Below, piece after piece: positions 18,961-30,609 of a stretch of 64,000 nucleotides of DNA. The stretch is from assembly GCA_029964075.1 (NCBI GenBank), contig CM057141.1, forward strand, positions 13,950,001-14,014,000. The letters are read 5' to 3'. The position numbers and the translations under genes are program-made. Source of the stretch: Patiria pectinifera (Eukaryota; Echinodermata; Asteroidea; Valvatida; Asterinidae). The notes below the pieces were generated by a model that saw nothing but the letters and a program-made list of their open reading frames with translations, was not told where the DNA came from and did no database searches. How positions within the stretch are numbered: position 1 is the stretch's first letter; every line of letters begins with the position of its first letter.

Positions 18961-19427
18961 CATTTTTTTGAAGAAATGTGTCACTTATTGGTCATATAGT
19001 GGTTATTATCATAAATCCCGGTAGTCCCACTTTTCATTTTTAATGAATCCTACATGTCTCCTGCACTTCTTACATGTCTTAATTAGTCCAGAACCAAATG
19101 TACCCCTGCTTGCCTAGTGTTATATTTTGTGACACGACAGTTGTAGTTCATACTCATAGAATCTTAGATTAGTACAGTTGTGTTCAGTGTGACCACTCCA
19201 TATTTTTTTTTCAAGATCGGCATCCGGAAATTTTGAAGATTTTTCAAGCCTATGCAAATCATTACACAACCTTGTGTAAACTAAATAATATACATTCACA
19301 TATTTGTTTTCATTTGTGGTAAACAATGATACCGGAATTGTTTTTCTTTTTTGTTTTTGAGGCATTTTGGTAAAAAACATAGTCTTTGTTTTCTTACTGC
19401 AAAAACAATAGAGTATACGCTGCTTAC
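18961..19427. other. end of intron 2 (transcript sense), nothing recognised
   Basis: Between the minisatellite and exon 2 of the transporter gene I see no gene or repeat. Confidence 0.4.
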
Positions 19428-19571
19428 CTGCTAAGAGCATGTGCACCACGGCAAGTTGAGCAGCCGTTTTAACAAAGGACCCAACAATCGGAGCTACGCC
19501 AATCATGATGCCACACGTCATTATGACCAAACCAACGCCAAATCGTCTGTTCATTATTCCTGAAAAAGGAG
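19428..19571 (-). CDS. SLC16-like transporter, coding exon 2
   Basis: The exon lies between acceptor TTTTGCCAG and donor GTAAGC, with 144 bases in phase 1. It encodes FSGIMNRRFGVGLVIMTCG, matching the loop-2 to helix-3 region where the family has G...RFG, and ends HMLLAG. Confidence 0.88.
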
Positions 19572-20360
19572 CTGGCAAAATGACAAAAATGGGTGTTGTT
19601 ATTTTATCAAGTCAAGAACAAGAAAAATTTCGATCCAGAGTGTCCCATCACAGCAACAACGGCTAACCCTCTCTGGAAACACAGGTTTGGAGGCATTTTG
19701 TGTTGGGTTTATTTTTCGAATAATAAAGAGGAACACTCAAAGAAATTTTGATTGAAAAGTTGGGTTGAAAGAGTGTTCACAGTGCGAGTAAAATGATTTG
19801 TTTTCTTCGGTGTTTCCTAACTACACGAATACAAAGGAATATCCACAGATGGTACGGAAGGTAAGACTGCGTGTGTGTGCATGTTGCGTTGGCGAGCTGT
19901 CACCGCGTTTTGTGGAAGTGTTTCCTTGTTAGGGTAATTGATGAGTTGTGGGGACTTTCTGCTGTCCCCATAGCGTCTTCGGTCCCCTAAGTACCATCGG
20001 ACAACTCGTGTGTAGTCCCCACAGTAAATTACGTCCGTGTTCACACGCAGCCTTACATACGTAATATACTTGTGTCGAAGACCTTTTACTTGGTTCCTTC
20101 TTTTGTTTCCTTTGTTCCTATTGAAATCTCAAACTCCGTAGCGTTTCCCTTATGGGGTATCTAAGCTTGTAGACTAGGTGATATTTGAAAAAAGGGCTCG
20201 TTTAGGGCAAGAAGAGGCATTTTTTTAGTAGAAGTTGGTAACATGGCTATTTTACCTAATTCGGGGGTGCTGAATCCGGAAATGACGGAACAAGGAACGA
20301 GGAATAAGTAACCAACTTTACACACCTGAAAGCAGACGGTCCGTATGAAAGCAACCAATG
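19572..20360. other. intron 1 of the SLC16-like gene, 3' part, nothing recognised
   Basis: No exon or element is identified here. The full intron spans 19,572-30,185 and carries the elements listed below. Confidence 0.4.
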
Positions 20361-20771
20361 GCATATTTATTTGCCGGGAACTGGCTCATTTCTTTGGTTG
20401 AGATACTATCATCACTGTTTATCATCTAAGAATCTTCCAATTACTGGCGGCAAGTTCTCAAAGGCCTTAAAGTTCGGTGGCCTACAGCTGAACCCAAATG
20501 TATATGCTTTGTAACGAACAAGAGTGGCATTGTATCAATTTGAACAATGCGGCTATCAATCATTCTCTGGAAAGGCTTTTCGGAGCAGAGTTCGGTGGTC
20601 TACAGCTGAACCCAAATGTATATGCTTTGTAACGAACAAGAGTGGCATTGTATCAATTTGAACAATGGGGCATATTTATTTGCCGGGAACCGGCGCATTT
20701 CTTTGGCTGAGATACTATCATAACTGTTTATCATCTGGGAATCTTCCAATTACTGGCGGCAAGTTCTCAAA
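20361..20771. repeat. duplicated target region of a transposon
   Basis: A ~310-bp unit occurs twice. Copy 1 (20,361-20,668) is uninterrupted and reads CTCAAAGGCC near 20,458. Copy 2 begins at 20,669, is cut after CTCAAA at 20,771 by the element 20,772-23,625, and resumes with AAAGGCC at 23,626, continuing to about 23,755. The first copy is therefore a natural empty site. Confidence 0.9.
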
Positions 20772-23625
20772 TAGTCAGGGATGTTAGGGCGTTATAGGGG
20801 CTGTTTGGTTCAGATTCTTCCCAAAGCACCAAATTTGGCACAGATTTCATCCATACCATACTATTTCGATTTTTGACGGACGCCAAGACGGGCGCCCCAC
20901 GGGGCCGCCATATTGGCAAAATCCAATATTGCCGCCATCCGGGTCAGAGGTCAATCGAACTAAACGAGCTACAATCATAAATAATACCACTTTTCAGGTA
21001 TTTTCGGGGTCGAGCAATCTGAATCTGATGTTACTTTAACGATTTGAGGCAAGACAGATGCCCCAAGGGACCGCCATATTGGCAAAATCCAAAATGGCCG
21101 CCACATACCGCAGTTAAAAAACTAAACTTGCTAGAATCATAAGTATACAACTTTGGAGGGGTGTTCGGTGTCAACGAATCTGAATCTGAGGTTATTTTAA
21201 TGATTTGATGCAAGACGGATGCCTCAGGGGCCATATTGGAAAAATCCAATATGGCCGCCAGCCAAGTTAGAGGTCAGTCACAGTTAAAAACTAAACGAGC
21301 TAGAATTATTAATAATACCATTTTACAGGGATTTTCAGGGTCGAAGAATCTGAATCTATTGCTTTATTAAAGATTGTAGGTCACATTTTGCCCTAAAGGT
21401 AATTAGGGATTAGACTTCAATAAATATTATTGCTTGAACTATTTTTATTTAAATATTTGGAGATGATGTCTGCAGTGACAAAATGCTATATGTCGCTGTG
21501 TGCGTTTGAATGGAGCTGCTCATTTGTAGAGGACCTTGCATATAGAAACCTAGTGTGATTGCATTTCTACCTTCCCTTGCATGAGGCAGCCACAGCGCAC
21601 GAGAATGGCACATCATTGAGAGTGTGGTCCATAGTGATTGCCATGTACTGGTACCATCTTTGTGCCAGCCCCACACGATGAAGTCAGGAATTTCCTGCTG
21701 AACCGTGGTGGCATGTAGTAGCGGTTGCTTTACACGTTCAAACAGCACGGCAGGTAGCTGGAATGCTTCCAGCAATTAGCTGCTTCCAGTAGAGAAGAAG
21801 CGATGTCTGGCCCCTTTGACACCTGCAGCTGCACCACACCCCTTGCTCTGCATGACATGGCGAAGCAAGTCGTGTCGCACCATGTTAGGCTTTGGAAGAG
21901 GGGTGGTGCCTTAAGGACTGTGTCAGACCGAGATCGGAGTAGATGCTATGGACTAGTATGTTACTGTACTTTTTACCACTTCCGAAGCCCACCCAGAGTT
22001 CCAATAGGCCGAGGATCTCCAAAACAAGCTTGAAATGATCTCGAAAGTGATCGCAGTGACTCGACTCTCAATCCTTCAGGCTCAGTGGGTCGCATATCAA
22101 ATTACTCCGGTGCGCCCATTACATTCTTACAGACTCTGAGTAGGCGGTCTGCTTGACCAGGTAAAGTGACGTGAGAGAGACTTAATGGGCGTACCTCATA
22201 CGGCTGATGTGATGCTCATTGAGTTCAGACTGTTAGCAAATGTCAGGACCTCATCAGCCTTAGAAAAGACAAGTGGCCCTCCCAGAGTGTGGCTGGTACT
22301 TCCCTATCACGTTGATGAATCTTGTCTTCAGTGTGCAGCACGCTGTACGCGCATCATAGGTATAAACTTGTCTTCTCCTAAAAGAAATCAGTGGTATTGA
22401 CTTTTGAGAGCAGTTTGATGATATCATACAGTGACAGATCCAAACACGCCGGTCTGGCCTGGTTTGAGGAATTCAGTGCCCTGCATCGTCAGTTCCATCG
22501 CGTGCTTGAACATTGAAGATGTGGATACGGCCTTGTCTAGGTATAGGGCGTAGATCCCGATTTGTGCATGGGGCTTTGCCGACTCGTTTGCTAGCACTGA
22601 GTTAATTGTATCCCAACCAGGTGAGGATGTCACCATCTGCAAACTTGTTATGATGTGTCGAAGAAGTCAAGCTTGATGAGCCCGCTTCACTGCAGGGTTT
22701 TCATGCGAGAAATTGATATTTACGGTTTGGGCATATCAATGAAACTCACCAAGTAAGAGGCTGCCCTGAGCCTTTGTTATCTGTGATCAACATCTTTGGT
22801 GGTGAAGACAATGAAACGACCGTTAATTGGGTGATAGCTCCACCCATCCTCAGCATGGCGGGCACACACCACTCGCGCCTATACATCCTTACAATAACTA
22901 AGGACAATTTTCTCGCTCCGATTTAAGATTGTTTCTGTGGTATGCGTAGAGATGTCAAACTTTCTGACATGTACAGCTAATACGAAAGGTTTTTTTTATA
23001 TGGAATGACACACCAGAAACACCAGGTTTGACCGGAATGATCTCGAGTGGTAAACTTGACATCAAATCATTAAAATAACACCAGAATCAGATATTTGGAC
23101 CCCCACCCTGTTGTTTTGTTTTAACTGCGAGTACCTCCAACCTCGGTTGCGGCCATTTTTTTCCAATATGGCGGCTCCTAGAGCATCTGCCTTGCCTCGA
23201 ATCATTAAAATGACATCAGATTAAGATTCTGTGACCCCGAAAACCCATTAAAGGTGGTATTATTTAAGATTTTATCTCGTTATTTTTTTAACTGTGATAT
23301 ATGTGGCGGCCATTTTGGATTTTGCCAATATGGCGTTCCCTTGGGGCATCTGTCTTGCCTCAAATCGTTAAAATAACATCAGATTCAGATTGCTCGACCT
23401 CGAAAATACCTGAAAAGTGGTATTATTTATGATTCTAGCTCATTTAGTTCAATTGACCTCTGACCCGATTGGCGGCCATATTGGATTTTGCCAATATGGC
23501 GGCCCCGTGGGGCACCCGTCTTGGCGTCCGTCAAAAATCGAAATAGTATGGTATGGTCGACATCTGTACCAGATTTGGTGCTTTTGGAAGAATCTGAACC
23601 AAAATATCCCTAAGACCCCCGACTA
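20772..23625 (-). mobile_element. degenerate Academ-like DNA transposon with 3-bp target duplication
   Basis: The ends are TAGTC...GACTA, flanked by AAA (20,769-20,771 and 23,626-23,628). The inverted repeats run about 500 bases (20,772-21,290 and about 23,110-23,625) and contain three diverged sub-repeats with AATCCAAAATGGCCGCC. The interior holds broken minus-strand coding pieces: 22,424-22,642 includes MELTMQGTEFLKPGQT, resembling the segment before the second catalytic Asp of Academ-type transposases. Another piece is at 21,449-21,775. The central catalytic region is deleted. Three-base duplications fit Academ. Confidence 0.7.
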
Positions 23626-23755
23626 AAAGGCCATAAAGTTCGGTGGCCTGGCTGAACCCAAACCTATATGCTTTGTAACGAACAAGAGTGGCATTGTATC
23701 AATTTGAACAATGCGGCTATCAATCATTCTCTGGAAAGGCTTTCGGAGCTGAGAT

Positions 23756-25588
23756 TTTATTTGGGCATTTTTTTTCTCAGAGACAGGGAAAAACTTTATG
23801 CGAAAAATGTGGGAAACTGAATTGAACGTGAAATTTCACCTCCGTGTTGTGTACATGCACATAGATAAACGATTGGGGGATGATATTCCAAGTCCAAATA
23901 ATTCATTAAATGTAGGGCTCCCGATGTCTTTTTTTCGTAGTACGATTTTATTCTTCGCTTATTTAAAAAATAAAACTGCATGGCCTACATTATTTTTGTA
24001 AATGTTACTCTAGAATATAATTATTTCGGAATACATTTTGAAATTAAGTTTGAAGTCAAAGGGCTGTTGATAATCTTATTCGTATTCCTTTTAAAATTAG
24101 GAAAAACTAAGCATAATTCGTATTAAAAATTTCCCCTGGAATCTACAAAAGAATTACATGAGAGTTCAGAACTTAATGGGCTAGGGTGTTTGAAATCGTT
24201 TTACTTTAAAAATAAATCGAGAGAACAAGACATACTAAATCGTATTAAAATAACCCCTATTTATTTGATGTCTCTCTCTATCTGAGGCCGGGACAATATA
24301 AAAGGGATGACGATTAATTCTTCGTGAATTTAAAAAATAAAACGCATGGCCTACATTATTTTGTGAAAATGTTTTACTCTAGAATATATTTTGGAATATA
24401 TTTTGACGCTATAATTTGAGGGATGTTGTTAATCCTGATCAAATTCATTTAAAAATAAGAAAAACCGAGCATTATTCGTATTAAATTCCCCTGGAATCTA
24501 CCAAAGAACTGACTTAGAGTGCAAACTTTAACGGTAAGATTTGAGGCTTTGCAGGGTGGAGATACTAAATAATGAAAGGTTTGCGGAAACACCATGTGCG
24601 AATAATTTCTCAACTAAGAGAATGGTTCTGAAAAGAACCAGAGGTATAAACTCGACGTTCCGGTCAGTATGCTCTGACCGTCTTCAGAAGACGGTCTCCT
24701 GAAGACGGTCAGAGCATACTGACCGGAACGTCGAGTTTATACCTCTGGTTCTTTTCAGAACCATTCTCTTACTTGAGATATTATTCGCATGTTGTGTTTC
24801 CGCAAACCTTTCATTATTTAAACTTTAACGGGCTAGGTTTTATTTTAATCATTTTGCTTTTAAACAAATATTTAGAGAACCAGACGTAAATCTCTCTCTG
24901 AGGCCGGGAAAATAAAAAGGGGGATGACGATTTTATTCTTCATTTATAAAAAAAAAACCCACATGGCCTACATTATTTCGTGTACCGGTACATGTTCTAC
25001 TCTAGAATATATTTTGGAATATATTTTGACATGAAGCATTAAATGCAAGTGCTGTATTAAATGTACCCCCTATTCCAGCCGGGAAATAGAAAAGTGTCTT
25101 ATAAAAATATATTCTTGCTTTGAAAGAAATTTTGAGACAATGATTGACAGGCGACCTTCAAAACTTATACATTGTATATTTTTGTTGATAATTATGTATG
25201 ATAGTTATGTTCAAAGCGATTGATTTGATGACCGCCCGTCCGCCCGCCATAATGACTCCTCAAAAACGCCAGATAGCCATGTTCTCAAAGGGATGTATTT
25301 AATGCCCGCCCGCCCTAAGACGACTCGTAAAAAAAACAAAAAACAAAAAATACAGTTGCGAAATGGTGGGGGGGGGGGGTTGGGCACGGGCCGGGTGTGC
25401 CCCCATCTGGATCCGCGCGTGGTTGTTATAGATGGACTAATCAGGGTCTAGGATTCAAGGTTGCTTGAAGATAATACTCAATATCGCAATCAAAGTTACC
25501 TTACTCATTCATCACTGCGCTTCTTGAAATTTAATGAGTCTCACAGACTTGGCAATTTTTTTTTTCAAGACAAATTTCACCTGGATGT
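23756..25588. repeat. AT-rich region with three diverged repeat units
   Basis: Phrases such as GCATGGCCTACATTATTT, CTCTAGAATATA and CTCTCTGAGGCCGGG recur near 23,980-24,300, 24,345-24,560 and 24,840-25,080. A fold-back element sits in the second unit. A poly-G tract lies near 25,368. No gene is seen. Confidence 0.6.
24567..24820. mobile_element. fold-back element with ~120-bp arms
   Basis: The left arm 24,567-24,690 and right arm about 24,700-24,820 are near-perfect inverse complements, from AAATAATGAAAGGTTTGCGG inward to GACCGTCTTCAG. The small centre repeats part of the arm and can form its own hairpin. Confidence 0.85.
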
Positions 25589-26964
25589 TAGCCTTGGTCA
25601 AGGCGCTAGTTGTTATTCATCCGGCCGTAACGCGGTAAACGATATCTTCGCTAGCACTATGCATGCAGTCATTAATGTCTATGCATGCAGTGCGTTAAAA
25701 ATACAGCGCGAACAGCGACCTCACGCGGCCACTATTTGTATGCAAATCAGTTGGACCCAATATAGCGCCTTGGTTCAATCGTCCATGTGAGGTTTTGGGG
25801 ATGGTGCTCATTATGTTAATAGCCTTAGCTGACCTTAAATGTCGTTTTCTTATTGGTCGATCGTTGCGTGGAAACTTGCATAGTGAAACGTGGCACCGTA
25901 CATAATCCATACACGTACACGTTGTGTGTCTCTGCACACGGCACCAATGCACAAAACTTGTGGTTCCTGTCACGTCCGCAAAAGGCGAATAGCTGCAAAT
26001 AATTTGATGACGTCCGGGTTTACCAAGGTGTGATTGGACACTCCACATATTAGCCCCGCCTACACTTATCTGTATTCGCATATATCGTCACCGTTTTCAC
26101 GAAGAGCCACATATGTCGATTTTGAAGAAAAAGTGTTTTCGAGATAATCGCAAAAGAAGCTTCTCATATTTTAAAACTGCAAAAAAAACCACTTTGCAAC
26201 AACTTTGTGAAGCCAGGAAACCATCACACTATTCTGTGTGAGCTGGATTTTTACATGAACCCAGTATTAAGACTTGATTCAGCAGTTAATTAGTGAAAAT
26301 TAATTAATAAAGATATGTGGCTCTTCGTGAAAACGCAAATTCAGGTTTCCGACATATTGGCCCTTTCTGTTCATTGTGTATTTCCATAGGCGCGCGTGAG
26401 TACGCGCGCGCAGCTGAAAATGTAACAAAGATATGTGGCTCTTCGTGAAAACGCAAATCTCATTTGACCTACTTTTACGTATTTCCGTGCAATGGGTTTT
26501 GTACGCGTTCAAAGGGCCAAAATGTATGTGGCTCTTCGTGAAAACGCAAACTTCATTTATCGAGATTTTAGCCCCTTGCAACATTAATGTAACTTGGAAA
26601 TTAATGATGTTTTGCTTACAAAAACATGTCAAAATGGTTAAGTACATTGTTATAAAGCAAAATATTGAAAAAAATCAAAATCGAAAAAATTGTAATTTTT
26701 GACATAATTATGTCGCTCTTCGTGTAACGGTGACGATATGAGGTCGTGCGCTAGAAATCCAGCGCAAAATATGGAAAAACATAAGCTTTTGCCGACGATT
26801 GAACCAAGGCGCTAGATTGGGTCCAACTGATTTGCATAAAAATGGTGGCCGCGCGAGGTCGCTGTTCGCGCTGTACTTAGCACCGCAGTCATAGCGCTAG
26901 CCGAGGATATCTTTTACCGCGCTACGGCCGGGATGAATAACAACTAGCGCCTTGACCAAGGCTA
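25589..26964. mobile_element. non-autonomous DNA element with ~170-200-bp inverted repeats
   Basis: TAGCCTTGGTCAAGGCGCTA at 25,589 is matched by its reverse complement ending at 26,964. The similarity continues inward about 200 bases through GACCTCACGCGGCC-type sequence to about 25,786 and 26,793. No coding sequence is seen. No clean target duplication was found. Confidence 0.75.
26079..26740. mobile_element. nested element with five copies of a 25-bp motif
   Basis: Outer ends CATATATCGTCACCG (26,079) and CGGTGACGATATG (to 26,740) are inverted. The motif starting ATGTGGCTCTTCGTGAAAAC occurs three times directly (26,315, 26,433, 26,526, each 25 bases). Its core also appears at both ends, once in inverse orientation. 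The element lies inside the one at 25,589-26,964. Confidence 0.65.
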
Positions 26965-28148
26965 CGTGGATGTGTGTCCGCTGTACTGGGTCCGAGTAGT
27001 AGGCATAGAGCTGTTGCGTACCCTAAACAGTAACTGCTGATGACAATCGACTCTCAAGCATTCGACGTCAAGTTTGCTTGAAGATAAATTCGTTAGCCCA
27101 CTTGCGCTCGTGGAACACGTGGATGGCATGTGGGTCACAGCAGCATTGCATTGTTTCATATTCCAAGCGCGCTCGTGGGATAACTAATTCAGTGGCACCC
27201 CGGGGTGTGTAATTTTTTTTTTCAATCTCCTACAGAAATGTGAAAACAAACAAATTATGAGCCCCCCCCCCACCCCCACACACACACATACAAAAAAGCC
27301 AAATCCTGGGTGCGCCAGTGCTGATAATTTATATTATGAGTTTGGTTAGACCTCATCAGCCCTAAACATGAGAAATTCCCAAACCAAGATTAATTTAAGT
27401 AGCTTTAGAAACAGAATAGTAAGTTGTGTGGGTGGATTTCTAATGTAAAGTCTATAATTTGACTCATTTGTAACTCATAAACTGTACAAAAATAGTCATA
27501 AAGTTGTAAATTTTGAAAACCCCAATTGATTTTTAGTAGATTCTGATAGAGGAAGACATGCTCTATCGAGTCATTTTCATTTCGTTGATTTTCGGAATGA
27601 TACATTATTACATAAATTGGGTCAAAGGTCACGATAACATATTAAAGGTTACGTGACCTCCTTTTCACAAAATTTTATTTTGACGAAAGAGTTGATTTGA
27701 GCATGCAATTCTTATTATTTTGATACCAAATTCGCATATATTCGATGACAATTGACATGGTTTTGACATATTTCTACCAAAAGGGTGGTATTTTACTCTA
27801 AAAATGTCCGTTTTTTGTGGTTTCTGCCCTGACCACACGGTAGGTCGGATCGGGCTAAAAATTGGTGTGCATTCATTGCTCATCAGGACCTAAAAGCACA
27901 GCAATTTTTATCAAAATCAGAAGACATGAGGTAAAAAAGTGCGTTGGCCTGACATGGAATGACCCATATAAAGACTGGATAGCTAATAAAGAGCCGCACA
28001 ATGAATGAATTTGACGCCATATTGGTGAGACCGGCTGGTGATCTACAAAGGACAAGTTGCCGTTTTTATAGACAGCATGATTTCTTTTGTAACGTCGCGG
28101 TTCACTTGACTTATATTTTGACCACCACCACTGACCAAGGTTAACTAC
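26965..28148. other. intron 1, small repeats only
   Basis: A stretch near 27,070-27,190 (TTGCTTGAAGATAAATTCGT onward) is related to 55,425-55,560. A C-run and CA-repeat lie near 27,258-27,290. No gene is recognised. Confidence 0.45.
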
Positions 28149-28465
28149 AAGGGCGGATCCAGGGGGGGGGGGGCCAAAGGGGGCCATGGCCCCCCCCAAA
28201 ACGAAACCAATTTTTTTTTTTTTTATGTGACATCGCAATAAAGGCAGGCAATGAGTACACCACCATCTTTTCCTCAAAAAACATTGGTTAAAGTGGTCAG
28301 AAATTGCCTCAGATCGCACCACAGAGCATCTAGAATCCAAATTTTTTTCGGGGCCCTTAAGCGGGCCCCGAACCCCACGCCGTAATTTTTTTGACCCACT
28401 TTTTTAGGGGACCAAATTTTTTTTGGCCCCCCCCCCAAAAAAAATTGTGTTCTGGATTCGCCCTT
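28149..28465. mobile_element. MITE with AAGGGCGGATCCAG ends and 10-bp flank repeat
   Basis: The ends AAGGGCGGATCCAG and CTGGATTCGCCCTT are inverted with one mismatch. GGTTAACTAC stands on both sides (28,139-28,148 and 28,466-28,475), an exact 10-base duplication. The interior has G and C runs and a GC hairpin (GGGGCCCTTAAGCGGGCCCC) also found three times at 37,590-38,360. An 8-bp (hAT) or 9-10-bp (Mutator-like) duplication are both possible. Confidence 0.75.
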
Positions 28466-28697
28466 GGTTAACTACAATTTTTCTAACGTCGTGGTTACTA
28501 AAATGCCGCAAATATCACTTTTTCGGCGTTTTGAAATAATAATCACTACGGAAATGTGTCCCTTTTAGAACATCATAATATGCATACGTGCCAAAATGCG
28601 CGTCAACTGTTGATACAACGTGCGCGTATTTAATTACGCGTAGAACGTTCGTATTATACGCGGCCATCTACGTGAGACCGGGGGCGAATCGGTCAAT

Positions 28698-29033
28698 ATG
28701 CAAAGTCTATTTGGTCAATTCAAGAGATACAAGGATTGCCTTAAAACAACCATGAAGCAATGCAACTTCAATGCGAGTAGCTGGGAAGAACATGCCCATG
28801 ATCGAACGGCATGGAGAAGATTATCACACGAAGGTGCATCGAGCTTCGAAGCCCGTCGCATCAGGGAGTCTGAGCTGAAACGACAGCAACGAAAATCTCG
28901 TCAGCTAGATGCTTCCCTACGTGTCCACCCCCACCCCACCCCCAACCTAGTGTGTCCAGTGTAGGACCGTAGCTTCCTGGCTAGAATTGGACTTATTAGC
29001 CATCTGCGAACACACAACACCAACTAGTATGGA
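28698..29033 (+). pseudogene. 3' end of a LINE ORF2 with a zinc finger, one stop
   Basis: The frame has the RYKDCLKTTMKQCN segment and WEEHAHDRTAWRRL, common near the C-terminus of one LINE group. After an in-frame TAG at 28,961-28,963 the same frame continues as a C2H2-like finger end, SFLARIGLISHLRTH, to TAG at 29,024. The stop sits where the second zinc Cys would be expected, so this is a dead copy. The remainder of the LINE is not visible. Confidence 0.7.
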
Positions 29034-30185
29034 GATGTAATTGTTGGCTGTCATCTTCGAATTTCGAAGGACGAACTATATATATATATGCAAAGTCTAC
29101 TGTGTGAATGTTGTATGCATATCCGCTATCCAGTCTTTATATAGAGATCAGTGACTCCGCCGCGGATTAAAAAGTACGGAGGCCAATAGATAACACTATT
29201 GCTGTGATTAATTTTTGATGGTTTATGCGGATTAATCTACAGGCATTAACTATACTATTTCATGTATTGTCTTGACGGCTATTTTATGTAATGTTTGGGC
29301 GGGCTTAATGTCAAATGTCCATAGTGACTTCGCTAAGATGCTTTTGCCGATCTCAGCCACATTTAGCAATGGTCACCTTGTGGTCAGTGCGAGTATTCGG
29401 ACAAACCATGAAAACGGCAATTTAGGCTGATATCCGTGCTTCGGGAAGCACATTAGCTCTAGTGTCATCTGCATTGATACTACTCCCAAAGCAGGGTCTC
29501 GACTAATTATTTCCGGTCACAGTCCAGTAGGGCCTAATGGGCAGTTCAATAGCAATGGGCAATTCAATAGCAGTGTAATAATGACCTTACTTTTTCAACT
29601 TTGATTCAAGGAAAGCAACATGTGTGACAGAAATGTGGCAGTATATACGATAATTATAACTGGCAAAATACTATCGCCGTATTGAAGGGGGTCTCGTGAG
29701 TGTTCATTAATCATGGGCCCGGGTTCATTCGTTTTTTAGCACCGTCATACAAATTAAGGACATTGTTTTGATCCGTCATACTAGCAATAACCCAAATAAT
29801 TTGGGTATGTAACAGTCGCCCACATCACACCCACACTGAAAACAAAACACGGCAAAGGTCCAGAACCGTAACGGAAGAAGTCTTTTCTGGACATTTTGGC
29901 TTGGATCCGGCGGTCACATTGTAGCAATGACCCAAATTAGAGTTGGGGCGCGTAACTCCCACATCGCCCGTCATACTGAAAAAAAATCACGGCTTTGCTT
30001 TATATCGAATGCACAAGTACATTTCCAAGCACAACTGCGATCGATCCAAGCCAAAATGTAAAAAAATTATAAAAAAAAGAATCGGCATGGATCGGTCGTT
30101 CTAGCTAGTACGACCGGTCCTATAAAAGCCACAATGTCAAAAAAAGGAGTTTACACTCGTGCATGCAGTTTTTATGTTGGCCTAC
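29034..30185. other. intron 1, 5' end (transcript sense), nothing recognised
   Basis: A short TA run lies near 29,077. No gene or element is identified. Confidence 0.4.
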
Positions 30186-30399
30186 CTATAACTCCACTCA
30201 CGGTGATAACCATTGCCGCAATCCAACCGAGGACCCAAGTATCCGACGCCAGTTGGTCTTGTAGTGTGGGCAGCATGACTCCTAGACCTTTGGTGATCCC
30301 GATCCAAATCATGTTTCTGACCAACAAGGCCAGGACGGCGATCCAGCCCTGAAAGCCCCCGTCTGACACTGGTGGTTGGCCCACACCAGGCTTGGCCAT
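30186..30399 (-). CDS. SLC16-like monocarboxylate transporter, coding exon 1 (gene 30,399-13,944)
   Basis: Four coding exons (30,399-30,186; 19,571-19,428; 15,390-14,566; 14,062-13,944) join in phase 1 each time, giving 1,302 bases: 433 residues plus stop. Exon 1 has an in-frame TAG 18 bases before the ATG, which supports this start. It encodes SDGGFQGWIAVLALLV, the first helix motif of the SLC16/monocarboxylate-transporter branch of the major facilitator superfamily. The family moves lactate, pyruvate, aromatic amino acids or related solutes across the plasma membrane, often with protons. Length and twelve hydrophobic segments in two blocks fit. The substrate cannot be told from sequence, and several family Asp/Arg positions should be checked. 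The large first intron is filled with transposons. Confidence 0.9.
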
Positions 30400-30609
30400 G
30401 ATCGTTGGTGCTGACTATTCACAAGCGACTAATCCGACAGAATGACATTGAGTGGTATTAGTGTTGCTTGTTTTGAACGAACTACGGCAGCAACGTAGAA
30501 ACTGCTAATCGCCCAATATGAAGCTCTGCAGAGGGCGCTCTACCCAACTGCAACCAGTATCTTTGTTGAACATCATAAATACTCAAAGCGTATATGACCA
30601 TCCGCGTTA

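Noticed and set aside
18464-18984. Minus-strand ORFs of 68-98 codons rich in HGVP and MVF words
   Set aside because: They are produced by the CCATGG minisatellite and have no protein-like composition.
19120-19427. Extension of the SLC16-like exon 2 into the 3' part of its open frame
   Set aside because: Residues after HMLLAG become Lys/Cys-rich and unrelated, and a GTAAGC donor with matching phase stands exactly there.
25461-26081. ORFs of 109 and 128 codons on both strands
   Set aside because: They lie in the inverted repeat of a non-autonomous element and have no recognisable domain.
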